The position numbers were made by a program, and so were the translations under genes. The notes below the pieces were generated by a model. It saw nothing but the letters and a program-made list of their open reading frames with translations, searched no databases and was not told the DNA's origin. This document shows, piece after piece, positions 31,208 to 38,713 of a DNA stretch of 40,809 nucleotides. Source of the DNA: DATHVR01 sp035461175 (GTDB lineage Bacteria; Actinomycetota; Acidimicrobiia; Spongiisociales; ZC4RG35); the NCBI GenBank assembly GCA_035461175.1, contig DATHVR010000197.1, forward strand, positions 1 to 40,809. Reading direction: 5' to 3'. How positions within the stretch are numbered: the stretch's first letter is position 1; every line of letters begins with the position of its first letter.

Positions 31208-32251
31208 GTGACCAGGCGCATAACCCTCAAAGACGTCGCCCGAGAGGCGGGAGTCCACGTCTCCACCGCCTCGCGGGCCCTCAACCCCGCCACCTCGGCC
31301 GTCGTCAACCCCGAAACTCTGAGCCGGGTAAGTGATGCCGCCCGCCGGCTCGGCTATCGCCCCCACCCTCTCGCCCGCGGGCTGCGCACCAACCAGACCA
31401 TGTCGATCGGGATGGTGATTCCCGACGTCGAGAATCCCCTGTTCGGCCCAATCGTGGCCGGAGCCGAGTCGGTGCTGGTCGAGGAGGGGTACTCGGTGCT
31501 GATCGGCAACGCCGACCGGGGACCCGACCAGGCCGAGTCGGTGGTGGCCGACATGCTGGAACGACACGTCGACGGTCTCATCCTGGCTACGGCCAGCCGC
31601 CACAATGCCCAGATGAACGGGGCCGACGGATTGGGCGTCCCGGTGGTGCTGGTCAATCGCACAGTGGACGACGAGTCGGTGCCCTCCATTCTCGGCGACG
31701 ACCGGGCCGGGATCGGACTCGCCGTCCGCCATCTGGCCGATCTCGGCCACGAGCGAATCGGCCACGTCGCCGGCCCCTCGTGGGTATCGACCGGAGCCGG
31801 GCGCCGCGAGGCGTTCCTGCACTGGATGGACGAGGTCGGGCTGAAAGCACCCCCCGAGGTCGTCGAGGAGGCGGAGTGGTACCAGGTCGAACCCGGCCAC
31901 AATGCCGCTCGTGCCCTCCTCGACCGCGTTCCCGACCTAACCGCGATCGTCGCCGCCAACGACCTGCTCGGGCTGGGCTGCTACCGGGCGATTGCCGACC
32001 GGGGGAGGAGAGTAGGTACCGACGTATCCGTCACCGGCTACAACGACATCCCCCTGCTCGACATGATGCAGCCACCGATGACGTCGGTCCGTGTCCCCTA
32101 CCGGGAAATGGGCTCGCGGGCGGCTGCCACCCTCCTCTCTCTCATCGCCGGCGAGGACTCACCCGGAATCATCCACCTGCCCCCCAGCCTGGCCGTGCGC
32201 GCCTCCACCGCCCCACCCCCCGGCCTTGAATCCGGATCACAGGCGGGGTAG
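31208..32251 (+). CDS. LacI-family transcriptional regulator 2
   Basis: The 347-residue regulator has the LacI head (TLKDVAREAGVHVSTASRALN, hinge RLGYRPHPLARGLRTNQT) and an effector domain (SIGMVIPDVENPLFGPIVAG to LAVRASTAPP). Compared with regulator 1, the recognition helix differs at two positions: VSTASR here against PSTVSR there. The first is a specificity position (Tyr17 equivalent in LacI). This may explain the second, ACCGGT-cored operator type found 6 bp after this gene and before SBP2. The start is GTG at 31208 with a TANNNT box upstream. Confidence 0.9.
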   Translation: MTRRITLKDVAREAGVHVSTASRALNPATSAVVNPETLSRVSDAARRLGYRPHPLARGLRTNQTMSIGMVIPDVENPLFGPIVAGAESVLVEEGYSVLIGNADRGPDQAESVVADMLERHVDGLILATASRHNAQMNGADGLGVPVVLVNRTVDDESVPSILGDDRAGIGLAVRHLADLGHERIGHVAGPSWVSTGAGRREAFLHWMDEVGLKAPPEVVEEAEWYQVEPGHNAARALLDRVPDLTAIVAANDLLGLGCYRAIADRGRRVGTDVSVTGYNDIPLLDMMQPPMTSVRVPYREMGSRAAATLLSLIAGEDSPGIIHLPPSLAVRASTAPPPGLESGSQAG

Positions 32252-32256
32252 CGTCC

Positions 32257-32270
32257 GGCAACCGGTTTCC
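32257..32270. promoter_or_regulatory. Variant LacI-type operator (ACCGGT core) before the SDR-CoA-transferase operon
   Basis: GGCAACCGGTTTCC keeps the outer GCAA half-site and central CG of the island motif but has C and G flanking the centre. The identical 14-mer occurs in reverse orientation at 35637-35650. It is 38 bp before the SDR start codon. Confidence 0.65.
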
Positions 32271-32308
32271 ATCAACCGGCGAGCATCCCCGATCCAGAGA
32301 GGCGGAGC

Positions 32309-33058
32309 ATGGAAGATCAACCGGGCCGGGTTCTAATCACCGGCGCCAGCCGCGGTATCGGCGCCGCCATCGCCGCCCGCGCCGCCGAGGCGGGTTGGTC
32401 GGTGGTGATCGGCTACCGGGACCACGACGAGGAAGCCTCCCGGGTGGTGGAGGCGATCGAGTCCGCCGGTGGGCGAGCGGTGGCGCTGGCCGCCGACCTC
32501 GCCGATGGGCAAGCCGCCCGTGGACTGGTCACGGCGGCCGAGGCTTCCGTCGGGCCGCTCACCGCCCTGGTCAACAACGCCGGGATCATGCCCGTGACCC
32601 CTTTCCTCGAGATACCTCCCGAGGAGTGGGACCGGGTGATCGCCACGGACCTCAGCGCCGCCTTCCACACCACCCAGGCCGTCCTGCCCGGAATGCTGGA
32701 CCGCGGCCACGGCCGCCTCGTCAACGTCTCCTCCCGCCTCGGCCAGATCGGCATGAACAACGTCGTCCACTACGCCGCCGCCAAGGCCGGCCTGCTGGGA
32801 TTCACCAAGTCCCTGGCTCGCGAGTTCGGCCCCCGCGGCATCCGGGTCAATGCCGTCGCCCCCGGCGTGACCCTGACCGCCATGTCGACCGACGTGGCCG
32901 AGGGCGAGGAGGGCCGCCGGCGCCTCTCCGAGATACCAGCGGGCCGGTTCGCCGAGCCCGACGACGTCGCCGCCGCCGTGATGTTCCTCCTCTCCGACGA
33001 AGCGGCCATGTTCCACGGCCAGACCCTGTGCCCCAACGGCGGCGGCTTCATGCCATGA
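32309..33058 (+). CDS. Classical SDR oxidoreductase, FabG-like
   Basis: The 249-residue NAD(P)H-dependent dehydrogenase/reductase has a complete active site. TGASRGIG (11-18) is the cofactor loop, followed by NNAG, Ser142, Tyr155 and Lys159 (YAAAK), and the C-terminal GQTLCPNGGG. FabG-type proteins act on 3-oxoacyl-CoA/ACP or on sugars and small alcohols. Co-transcription with a CoA-transferase and a crotonase suggests a 3-hydroxyacyl/3-oxoacyl-CoA step. The ATG at 32309 follows GAGAGGCGGAG. It is the first gene of the operon behind the variant operator. Confidence 0.87.
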   Translation: MEDQPGRVLITGASRGIGAAIAARAAEAGWSVVIGYRDHDEEASRVVEAIESAGGRAVALAADLADGQAARGLVTAAEASVGPLTALVNNAGIMPVTPFLEIPPEEWDRVIATDLSAAFHTTQAVLPGMLDRGHGRLVNVSSRLGQIGMNNVVHYAAAKAGLLGFTKSLAREFGPRGIRVNAVAPGVTLTAMSTDVAEGEEGRRRLSEIPAGRFAEPDDVAAAVMFLLSDEAAMFHGQTLCPNGGGFMP

Positions 33059-33064
33059 AAGAGC

Positions 33065-33099
33065 CGGAAGTCGGAAGTCGGAAGTCGGAAGCCAGAAGG
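33065..33099. repeat. Tandem heptamer CGGAAGT
   Basis: Three perfect units of CGGAAGT (33065-33085) are followed by CGGAAGC and a decayed fifth unit. They start 7 bp after the SDR stop codon. The seven-base period is the same as in the repeat at 11.78 kb, although the sequence differs. Confidence 0.8.
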
Positions 33100-33109
33100 C
33101 AAACCACCG

Positions 33110-33157
33110 TTTTCGCGCATGAATTGCGCGCCATAGCGCGCAATTCTGTCGCGAAAA
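33110..33157. repeat. 48-bp two-tier inverted repeat inside the SDR-CoA-transferase operon
   Basis: TTTTCGCG (33110-33117) pairs with CGCGAAAA (33150-33157). After 3-nt internal loops, GAATTGCGCGC (33121-33131) pairs perfectly with GCGCGCAATTC (33136-33146) around a CATA loop. It sits 25 bp before the CoA-transferase start. As RNA it would form a very stable hairpin between two genes read in the same direction. It is A/T-rich at its ends, unlike its surroundings. Confidence 0.85.
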
Positions 33158-33182
33158 GCCCAGGAGCATCCGAGGTCACGCC

Positions 33183-34733
33183 ATGCGGCTAGTCACGGCT
33201 GAGCAGGCGGTGGGGTTGGTCGAAGATGGGGCCACCGTGATCGTGGGGGGATCGGGGGCCGGGCACGCCGTCCCCCAGGCCTTCATCGACGCGCTGGCCC
33301 GGGTCTACCGGGAGAAGGGACAACCCCGAGAGCTCACCACCGTGCGCGTGGTGGGAGTGGGAGACTTCGCCCAGCGGGGGTTCTCCCAGCTGGCCCTGCC
33401 CGGCCTGATGAAGCGCACGATCGGATCCAACATCGGCAACGAGCCCGCCCTGGGCGAGATGGTGGAAGGGGGCGAGATCGAGGCCTATTCCTTCCCCCAG
33501 GGAGTTCTCTCCCAGCTGACCCGGGAGATCGCCGCCGGCCGCCCCGGCCTGGTCACCCACGTCGGTCTGGGCACCTACGTCGACCCGCGTCAGACCGGAG
33601 GCAAGCAAGGTACGGCTACCGACGATCTGGTCGAGGTCGTGGAACTGGGCGGCAAGGAATGGCTCTTCTTCCCCGCCTTCCCGATCGACGTTGCCGTCAT
33701 CCGGGGCACGAGCATCGACGAGCGCGGCAACCTGTCGATGGAAGACGAGGCGATCCGGGCCGACATGCTCGCCATGGCCATGGCCGCTCACAACTCCGGG
33801 GGAATCGTCATCGCCCAGGCCAAGCGGATCGTGGCCGGCGGCAGCCTGGTCCCCCGCCGGGTGGATGTTCCCGGCGCATTGGTCGACTACGCCTTCCTCG
33901 ACCCCGACCAGACCCAGACCTACGCCACCGACTACTCCCCGTATTACGCCGGTGCCCTCCGGCTGCCCACCACCTCCCCCGAGCCGCTGCCTCTCGACGT
34001 GCGCAAGGTGATTGCCCGGCGCGCTCTGCTCGAGTTCCGACCCGGCGACATCTGCAACCTCGGCTTCGGGATCAGCCAGTCGATCGGGGCCATCGCCTGG
34101 GAGGAGGGGATCTCCGACCGCCTGGTTCTCACGGTGGAACAGGGAGTCTTCGGCGGAGTGCCGGCGGGGGGAGCCGACGGCGGAGCGGGATCCAACTATC
34201 AGGCGCTACTCGACCAGCCGTCGATGTTCGATTTCTACGACGGTGGCGGCCTCGATGCCGCCAGTCTCTCCTTTGCCGAGATCGACGCCGCCGGCAACGT
34301 CAACGTCCACGCCTTCGCCGGGCACCTGCGCGGTCCAGGCGGGTTCCCCAATATCAGCGCCCGCACCGGCCGCATCTGTTTCGTGGGAACGCTCACCGCG
34401 GGAGGCCTGGAGGTGACGATCGACGGAGGGGTGCGCATCGATCGCGAGGGGGGCACCGCCAAGTTCGTCGACCGGGTTCGGGAGATCACCTTCAACGGCG
34501 AGCTCGCTCGACAACGGGGCCAGCAGGTCACGGTGGTGACCGAGCGGGCCGTCTTCTCCCTCGAACCGGAAGGGCTCACGCTGGTCGAGCTTGCCCCCGG
34601 GATCGACCCGGAGACGGACGTGATCGCTCACATGGGCTTCCGTCCCCGGATCGCCGGAGATTTGAGAACGATGGACCCCGTTGTGTTCGCCGCCGGCCCG
34701 ATGGGCATCGCCGAGCGCTACCAGGAGGCGTGA
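33183..34733 (+). CDS. Fused family I CoA-transferase (acetate/3-oxoacid CoA-transferase, YdiF-like)
   Basis: The 516-residue protein joins the alpha-type (about 1-260) and beta-type (about 275-510) CoA-transferase domains in one chain. VGGSGAGHAVPQAFIDAL and GLGTYVDPRQTGGKQG are in the first half. The catalytic Glu319 is in LTVEQGVFGGVPAGG in the second. Such enzymes move CoA from an acyl-CoA such as acetyl- or succinyl-CoA onto a free acid, activating it for breakdown. The ATG at 33183 has GAGG 9 nt upstream, and a 48-bp inverted repeat lies between it and the SDR gene. The crotonase gene follows after one base. Confidence 0.88.
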   Translation: MRLVTAEQAVGLVEDGATVIVGGSGAGHAVPQAFIDALARVYREKGQPRELTTVRVVGVGDFAQRGFSQLALPGLMKRTIGSNIGNEPALGEMVEGGEIEAYSFPQGVLSQLTREIAAGRPGLVTHVGLGTYVDPRQTGGKQGTATDDLVEVVELGGKEWLFFPAFPIDVAVIRGTSIDERGNLSMEDEAIRADMLAMAMAAHNSGGIVIAQAKRIVAGGSLVPRRVDVPGALVDYAFLDPDQTQTYATDYSPYYAGALRLPTTSPEPLPLDVRKVIARRALLEFRPGDICNLGFGISQSIGAIAWEEGISDRLVLTVEQGVFGGVPAGGADGGAGSNYQALLDQPSMFDFYDGGGLDAASLSFAEIDAAGNVNVHAFAGHLRGPGGFPNISARTGRICFVGTLTAGGLEVTIDGGVRIDREGGTAKFVDRVREITFNGELARQRGQQVTVVTERAVFSLEPEGLTLVELAPGIDPETDVIAHMGFRPRIAGDLRTMDPVVFAAGPMGIAERYQEA

Positions 34734-34734
34734 C

Positions 34735-35505
34735 GTGACCGCCCTGATCGCACTGGAAACGGGTGCCGTCACCGTCCTGCGCCTGGCCAACCCGCCGCTC
34801 AACCTGGTGACCCTGGAACTCACCGACCAGCTCGATGCCGCCCTGGCGGAGATCGAGGCGACCTCCGGGATCGGCGCCGTGATCGTGGCCGGCAACCCGC
34901 GTGCCTTCTGCGCCGGCTCCGACATCGGCGAATTCGAATCGCTCCACGGACGGGTGGCGGAGGGCAAGCTGAGCCGCGAGAACGCCGTCTACAGCCGACT
35001 GGCGAACCTGCCCGTGCCCACCATCGCCGCCATCGAGGGCTCGGCCCTGGGGGGCGGGCTCGAACTCGCCCTGTGCTGTGACCTCCGGGTCGCCGCGGCG
35101 ACAGCCCGGATGGGACTGCCCGAGGTGGGGCTGGGAGCGATCCCCGGATCGGGCGGTACCCAACGCCTGCCCCGACTGGTGGGACCGGGCCGGGCCAAAC
35201 ACCTGATCCTGACCGGCACGATCATCGACGGTGCTGCCGCCGGGGAGATCGGCCTGGTCGAAGTGGTGGTGGCGAAGGGAGAAGCCGAGGACACCGCCCG
35301 GGCGATCGGCGCCGGGATCGCCGACAAGGGTCCTCTGGCCGTGCGCGAGGCGAAGCGGGCCATCGATCGCGGGCTCGAGCTGCCTCTCGACGAGGGCCTG
35401 GCGGCCGAACTGGAAGGCTCGGAACGGGTCTTCTCCTCCCGGGATCTCCTGGAGGGCGCCCGGGCCTTCGCCGCCAAACGCCGACCGAAATTCAAGGGAA
35501 ACTGA
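34735..35505 (+). CDS. Enoyl-CoA hydratase/isomerase (crotonase) family protein
   Basis: The 256-residue protein has the crotonase fold. AFCAGSDIGEF and IEGSALGGGLELALCCDLRVA form the oxyanion hole, and MGLPEVGLGAIPGSGGTQRLPRLVG carries Glu130, matching crotonase Glu144. The second catalytic glutamate (Glu164 in rat crotonase) is replaced by His156 (RAKHLILTG), so simple hydration may not be the reaction; isomerase, hydrolase or lyase chemistry is possible. The GTG start at 34735 lies one base after the CoA-transferase stop, near CCAGGAGG. Last gene of the SDR-CoA-transferase-crotonase operon. Confidence 0.87.
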   Translation: MTALIALETGAVTVLRLANPPLNLVTLELTDQLDAALAEIEATSGIGAVIVAGNPRAFCAGSDIGEFESLHGRVAEGKLSRENAVYSRLANLPVPTIAAIEGSALGGGLELALCCDLRVAAATARMGLPEVGLGAIPGSGGTQRLPRLVGPGRAKHLILTGTIIDGAAAGEIGLVEVVVAKGEAEDTARAIGAGIADKGPLAVREAKRAIDRGLELPLDEGLAAELEGSERVFSSRDLLEGARAFAAKRRPKFKGN

Positions 35506-35567
35506 GAGCGGAAGGGGGTCGGGTGTGGCAACCGGACCGGGAATGTGCCATCATCGTTTTGTATTTC

Positions 35568-35581
35568 CGCAATCGATTGTG
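35568..35581. promoter_or_regulatory. LacI-type operator upstream of SBP2
   Basis: CGCAATCGATTGTG holds the perfect core CAATCGATTG with GCAA on the left. It lies in the 231-bp gap before the second transporter operon, just after TTGTAT (35559-35564), a possible -35 element. Confidence 0.72.
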
Positions 35582-35636
35582 ATTACGTGAGCGGGAATGC
35601 CTCCGGGTGGAATCACACCCAGGAGGGAGGCAAGCC

Positions 35637-35650
35637 GGAAACCGGTTGCC
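35637..35650. promoter_or_regulatory. Variant LacI-type operator (ACCGGT core) upstream of SBP2
   Basis: GGAAACCGGTTGCC is the exact reverse complement of the 14-mer at 32257-32270. It lies 86 bp before the SBP2 start codon and 69 bp after the standard-type site at 35568, so this promoter carries both site types. Confidence 0.65.
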
Positions 35651-35736
35651 GAGACCGACGGGCCCGCCTACAGTCGGTCCGCCGACCGAAGGGCCGGTAC
35701 CCCGGTGAACGAGGAGACCAGAGTGAGGAGCGAACG

Positions 35737-37134
35737 ATGAGACGACTCAGGTGGATTGCCCTCCTGGCAGTCATCAGCATGGTGCTGGCGGCCTGCGGGG
35801 ATACGGGCGGCACTGAAACGACAGCGGGTGGCACCGACACCACGGCTGCCCCGGGCACCACGTCCGGCGGCACCGACACCACCGCCGCCCCCGACACGAC
35901 TACCGGTGGAGAAGGCGACGGCGAGCCGATCGTGTTCGCGTCCTCTCTCCCCCTGACCGGTGAGTTCAACGTAACCGGCACCAAGCATCGCGATGGCTAC
36001 CAGTTCTGCGTCGACGAGATCAACGCGCGGGGCGGCCTCCTGGGACGCCAGGTGGAGCTGCTCGTCGAGGACAACCGTTCCGACACCGAGGTGACCGTCA
36101 CCCAGATGGAGCGTTTCATCAACGTCGAGAACGTCGACGTACTGCTGGGTACGTTCTCCAGCCTCCTCGGCTTCCCGGCCTCGACCGTGGCCGAGCAGAA
36201 CGGGATGATCTATCCGATGCCTTCCAGTGCCGCCTTGCGGATCTGGGAACGGGGCTATCAGAACATCTTCTACTTCCAGGCCCTCGCCGGTGAGTACACA
36301 GGTCAGTCGATCCTCGCCACCCTGGAGCACTACAACCAGGAGGGAATCGTCGAGGAGATGCCCCAGTCGGCCGCAGTCGTCTATGCCGATGACTTCTTCG
36401 CCGGCTCCATCGCCACCGGCCTGGTCGGCGGCGAGGTGGCCATCCCCGACTCGGACGAGATCGTCGACCTCTCCCCCGGCTTCCTGGCCGACGCCGGCAT
36501 CGAACTCACCTACGAAGAGGTGTGGCCGATCGGTTACACCGACTGGCTCACCCTGGCCAACTCGATCCGCACCGCCGACGCCGACATGCTGATCGTGTCG
36601 AGCGCCTCGGTGGATGAGGTGCTGGCACTGGTCCAGGCGCTCCAGACCGTGGGCTACTCCCCCGAAGTCCTCTACACGGCCCAGGGCACCCAGGCCGAGT
36701 TCCAGCAGTCGCTCGGCGACGCTGCCGAGGGAATCATCGTGCACTCGGTGTGGAGCCCGGAGGCCAACTTCACCGGCACCATCGCCGGCGAGGAATACAG
36801 CAACGCTGACTTCGTGAACAACTACACGGAGGCCAACGGCACCGCCCCCGACGAGGACGAGGCGATTCCCTTCGCCGTATGTCAGGGTGTCGAGCAGGCG
36901 ATCGCCGCCGTCGGCAACACCGACAATGCCGCCCTCAGCGAGTGGCTGCATTCCCGCACGGCCGACGAGCCGGTGCGCACCATCCTGGGCGACTTCATCT
37001 GGGACGAGCGCGGGCTGCCCGAGGACAAGACCTTCCTGGTCAACCAGTGGCAGGGGGGCGAGCTCGAGTTCGTGTTCCCGGTGGGAGAGTTCCCCGGGAC
37101 CGTGGACCTGATGCACCCCAAGCCCGAGTGGTAG
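35737..37134 (+). CDS. Urea/amide/LIV-type substrate-binding lipoprotein, system 2
   Basis: The 465-residue exported receptor has the signal peptide RRLRWIALLAVISMVLAACGD with lipobox LAAC (lipidated Cys about 20). A Thr/Gly/Ala linker with repeated GGTDTTAAP units (about 25-60) follows, then a Peripla_BP_5/6 domain starting PIVFASSLPLTGEFNVTG. By recall, segments such as SSLLGFPASTVAEQNGMIYPMPSSAA resemble branched-chain amino acid or amide receptors of the HAAT class. It differs clearly from the system 1 receptor, so two different ligands or affinities are likely. The ATG at 35737 follows GAGGAG. First gene of SBP2-livG-livF-livH-livM, separated from livG by a strong hairpin. Confidence 0.87.
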   Translation: MRRLRWIALLAVISMVLAACGDTGGTETTAGGTDTTAAPGTTSGGTDTTAAPDTTTGGEGDGEPIVFASSLPLTGEFNVTGTKHRDGYQFCVDEINARGGLLGRQVELLVEDNRSDTEVTVTQMERFINVENVDVLLGTFSSLLGFPASTVAEQNGMIYPMPSSAALRIWERGYQNIFYFQALAGEYTGQSILATLEHYNQEGIVEEMPQSAAVVYADDFFAGSIATGLVGGEVAIPDSDEIVDLSPGFLADAGIELTYEEVWPIGYTDWLTLANSIRTADADMLIVSSASVDEVLALVQALQTVGYSPEVLYTAQGTQAEFQQSLGDAAEGIIVHSVWSPEANFTGTIAGEEYSNADFVNNYTEANGTAPDEDEAIPFAVCQGVEQAIAAVGNTDNAALSEWLHSRTADEPVRTILGDFIWDERGLPEDKTFLVNQWQGGELEFVFPVGEFPGTVDLMHPKPEW

Positions 37135-37149
37135 GAACCTTCGTGAATC

Positions 37150-37177
37150 GAGGGGGCCCGGGACTCCGGGCCCCCTC
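37150..37177 (+). terminator. Perfect 12-bp hairpin between SBP2 and livG (partial terminator or processing element)
   Basis: GAGGGGGCCCGG (37150-37161) pairs perfectly with CCGGGCCCCCTC (37166-37177) around a GACT loop, with no T-run after it. It lies 15 bp after the SBP2 stop. The first transporter operon has a comparable hairpin at the same relative place. Confidence 0.78.
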
Positions 37178-37226
37178 CCTCACAGCGGCGGCCACGATCC
37201 GCCTCCCCAAACGGAAAACTCTCTGA

Positions 37227-37961
37227 ATGCCCCTTCTCGAAGTCCGCGACGCCGTCAAGACCTACGGCGGCATCGTCGCCGTCAACCAGGCGTCGTTCGA
37301 TGTGGCCGAGGGCTCGATCACCGCTCTGATCGGGCCCAACGGTGCCGGCAAGACCACCGCCTTCGACACCATCTCCGGCGTGGTGGAACCCGATGGCGGA
37401 TCGATCAAGTTCGCCGGCCAGGAGATCACGGGGCTGATGCCTCATAAGGTCACCGCGGCCGGCATCGGCCGCACCTTCCAGATCACCCGGGAACTCGGTG
37501 ACATGACCGTGCTCGAGAACATGGTCGTCTCCACCGTCCCCAACAGCCTCCGTTCCCTCTTCGGCGGCCGCATCGCCGGGCCGGAACGGGATCGGGCCAT
37601 GGACCTGCTTCGCTTCGTCGGCATCGAGAAACTGGCCCATCAACCCGCCAAGCGTCTCTCCTATGGTCAGCGCAAGCTGCTCGAGTTCGCCTCGGTGATG
37701 ATGACCGATCCCCGGCTCATCATGCTCGATGAGCCGGCCGGGGGGGTCAACCCCGCCCTCTTGGAACGAATCATGGACCGGATCGAGGAGATCAATCGCT
37801 CCGGCGTCACCTTCTTGATCGTGGAGCACAACATGGACGTGGTGATGCGCCTGAGCCACTCGATCATCGTCATGGCCCACGGCCAGGTCATCCTCCAGGA
37901 CACCCCGGCCGTAGTCCGGGAAGACCAGCGGGTGCTCGACGCCTACCTGGGAGCGGTCTGA
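37227..37961 (+). CDS. livG: LIV-type ABC transporter ATPase (LivG), system 2
   Basis: The 244-residue ATPase has Walker A GPNGAGKTT (about 34-42), the signature LSYGQRKLLEFA and Walker B LIMLDEPAGGVNP, all intact. It also has the LivG-type insert GIGRTFQITRELGDMTVLENMVV. Unlike the system 1 LivG it keeps a standard signature. The ATG at 37227 is 93 bp after SBP2, beyond the hairpin. Its stop overlaps the livF start by one base. It supplies ATP hydrolysis for the LivHM channel. Confidence 0.9.
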   Translation: MPLLEVRDAVKTYGGIVAVNQASFDVAEGSITALIGPNGAGKTTAFDTISGVVEPDGGSIKFAGQEITGLMPHKVTAAGIGRTFQITRELGDMTVLENMVVSTVPNSLRSLFGGRIAGPERDRAMDLLRFVGIEKLAHQPAKRLSYGQRKLLEFASVMMTDPRLIMLDEPAGGVNPALLERIMDRIEEINRSGVTFLIVEHNMDVVMRLSHSIIVMAHGQVILQDTPAVVREDQRVLDAYLGAV

Positions 37962-38713
37962 TGGCGCTACTCGAAGTACAGGCGGTGCGGGCCGGCTACG
38001 GCAATGGGCCCGACATCCTCACCGACGTCAGCCTCGAGGTGGAGCAGGGCAAGACCTATTGCATCATCGGCCCCAACGGGGCCGGCAAGTCGACTCTCCT
38101 CAAGACTGTGGCCGGCCTACTCACCCCCCGCGAGGGCGACGTCGTCTTCGACGGCACCAGCATCGCCGGCCGCCGACCCGACCAGGTCCTCCAGGCCGGG
38201 GTCTGCTTCGTCCCTCAGGACCGCACGATCTTCCCGCAGATGTCGGTCCGCGAGAATCTGGTGATGGGCGGCTTTCTGATCCGCGACCGCAAGACGGTCG
38301 AGACCCGGGTGGAAGAGATGATGGAGCGGTTTCCCCGCCTGGCCGAGCGATCCGACCAACTCGCTCAGACCATGTCGGGAGGTGAGCAGCAGATGCTGGT
38401 CATGGCCCGGGCGCTGATGATCCAGCCCCGGTTGATCATGATCGACGAGCCCAGCCTGGGCCTCGCCCCCGCCATCTCCGGCCAGATCTTCGACATCATC
38501 CGCAGCCTTCCCGAAGAAATGGGGATCACGGTGCTGTTGATCGAGCAGAACGTCAAGAAGGGTCTCGAGGCGGCCGACTGGGCTTTCGTCCTCGACCTCG
38601 GCACCAAGCGATTCGAGGGCGACGCCGACGAGATCCTCGATGATACCCGCATCCGCGACCTCTACCTCGGCAGCCTGGCCGCCGGAATCGACCGAACGGA
38701 GGAGTCGGAATGA
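37961..38713 (+). CDS. livF: LIV-type ABC transporter ATPase (LivF), system 2
   Basis: The 250-residue ATPase carries Walker A GPNGAGKST, the signature MSGGEQQMLVMARAL and Walker B LIMIDEPSLGLAP. The C-terminal RIRDLYLGSL is LivF-like, with an acidic tail of about 12 residues beyond the family norm. The start shares the A of TGATGG with the livG stop, and its own stop overlaps livH as ATGA, so translation is coupled through the operon. Confidence 0.9.
   Translation: MALLEVQAVRAGYGNGPDILTDVSLEVEQGKTYCIIGPNGAGKSTLLKTVAGLLTPREGDVVFDGTSIAGRRPDQVLQAGVCFVPQDRTIFPQMSVRENLVMGGFLIRDRKTVETRVEEMMERFPRLAERSDQLAQTMSGGEQQMLVMARALMIQPRLIMIDEPSLGLAPAISGQIFDIIRSLPEEMGITVLLIEQNVKKGLEAADWAFVLDLGTKRFEGDADEILDDTRIRDLYLGSLAAGIDRTEESE

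Noticed and set aside
33110..33157. Rho-independent terminator
   Set aside because: There is no T-run following the stem on the plus strand, and the CoA-transferase and crotonase genes downstream have no obvious promoter of their own.
37201..37226. Separate promoter for livG of system 2
   Set aside because: No convincing -10/-35 pair was found after the hairpin; the operon seems to be read through from SBP2.
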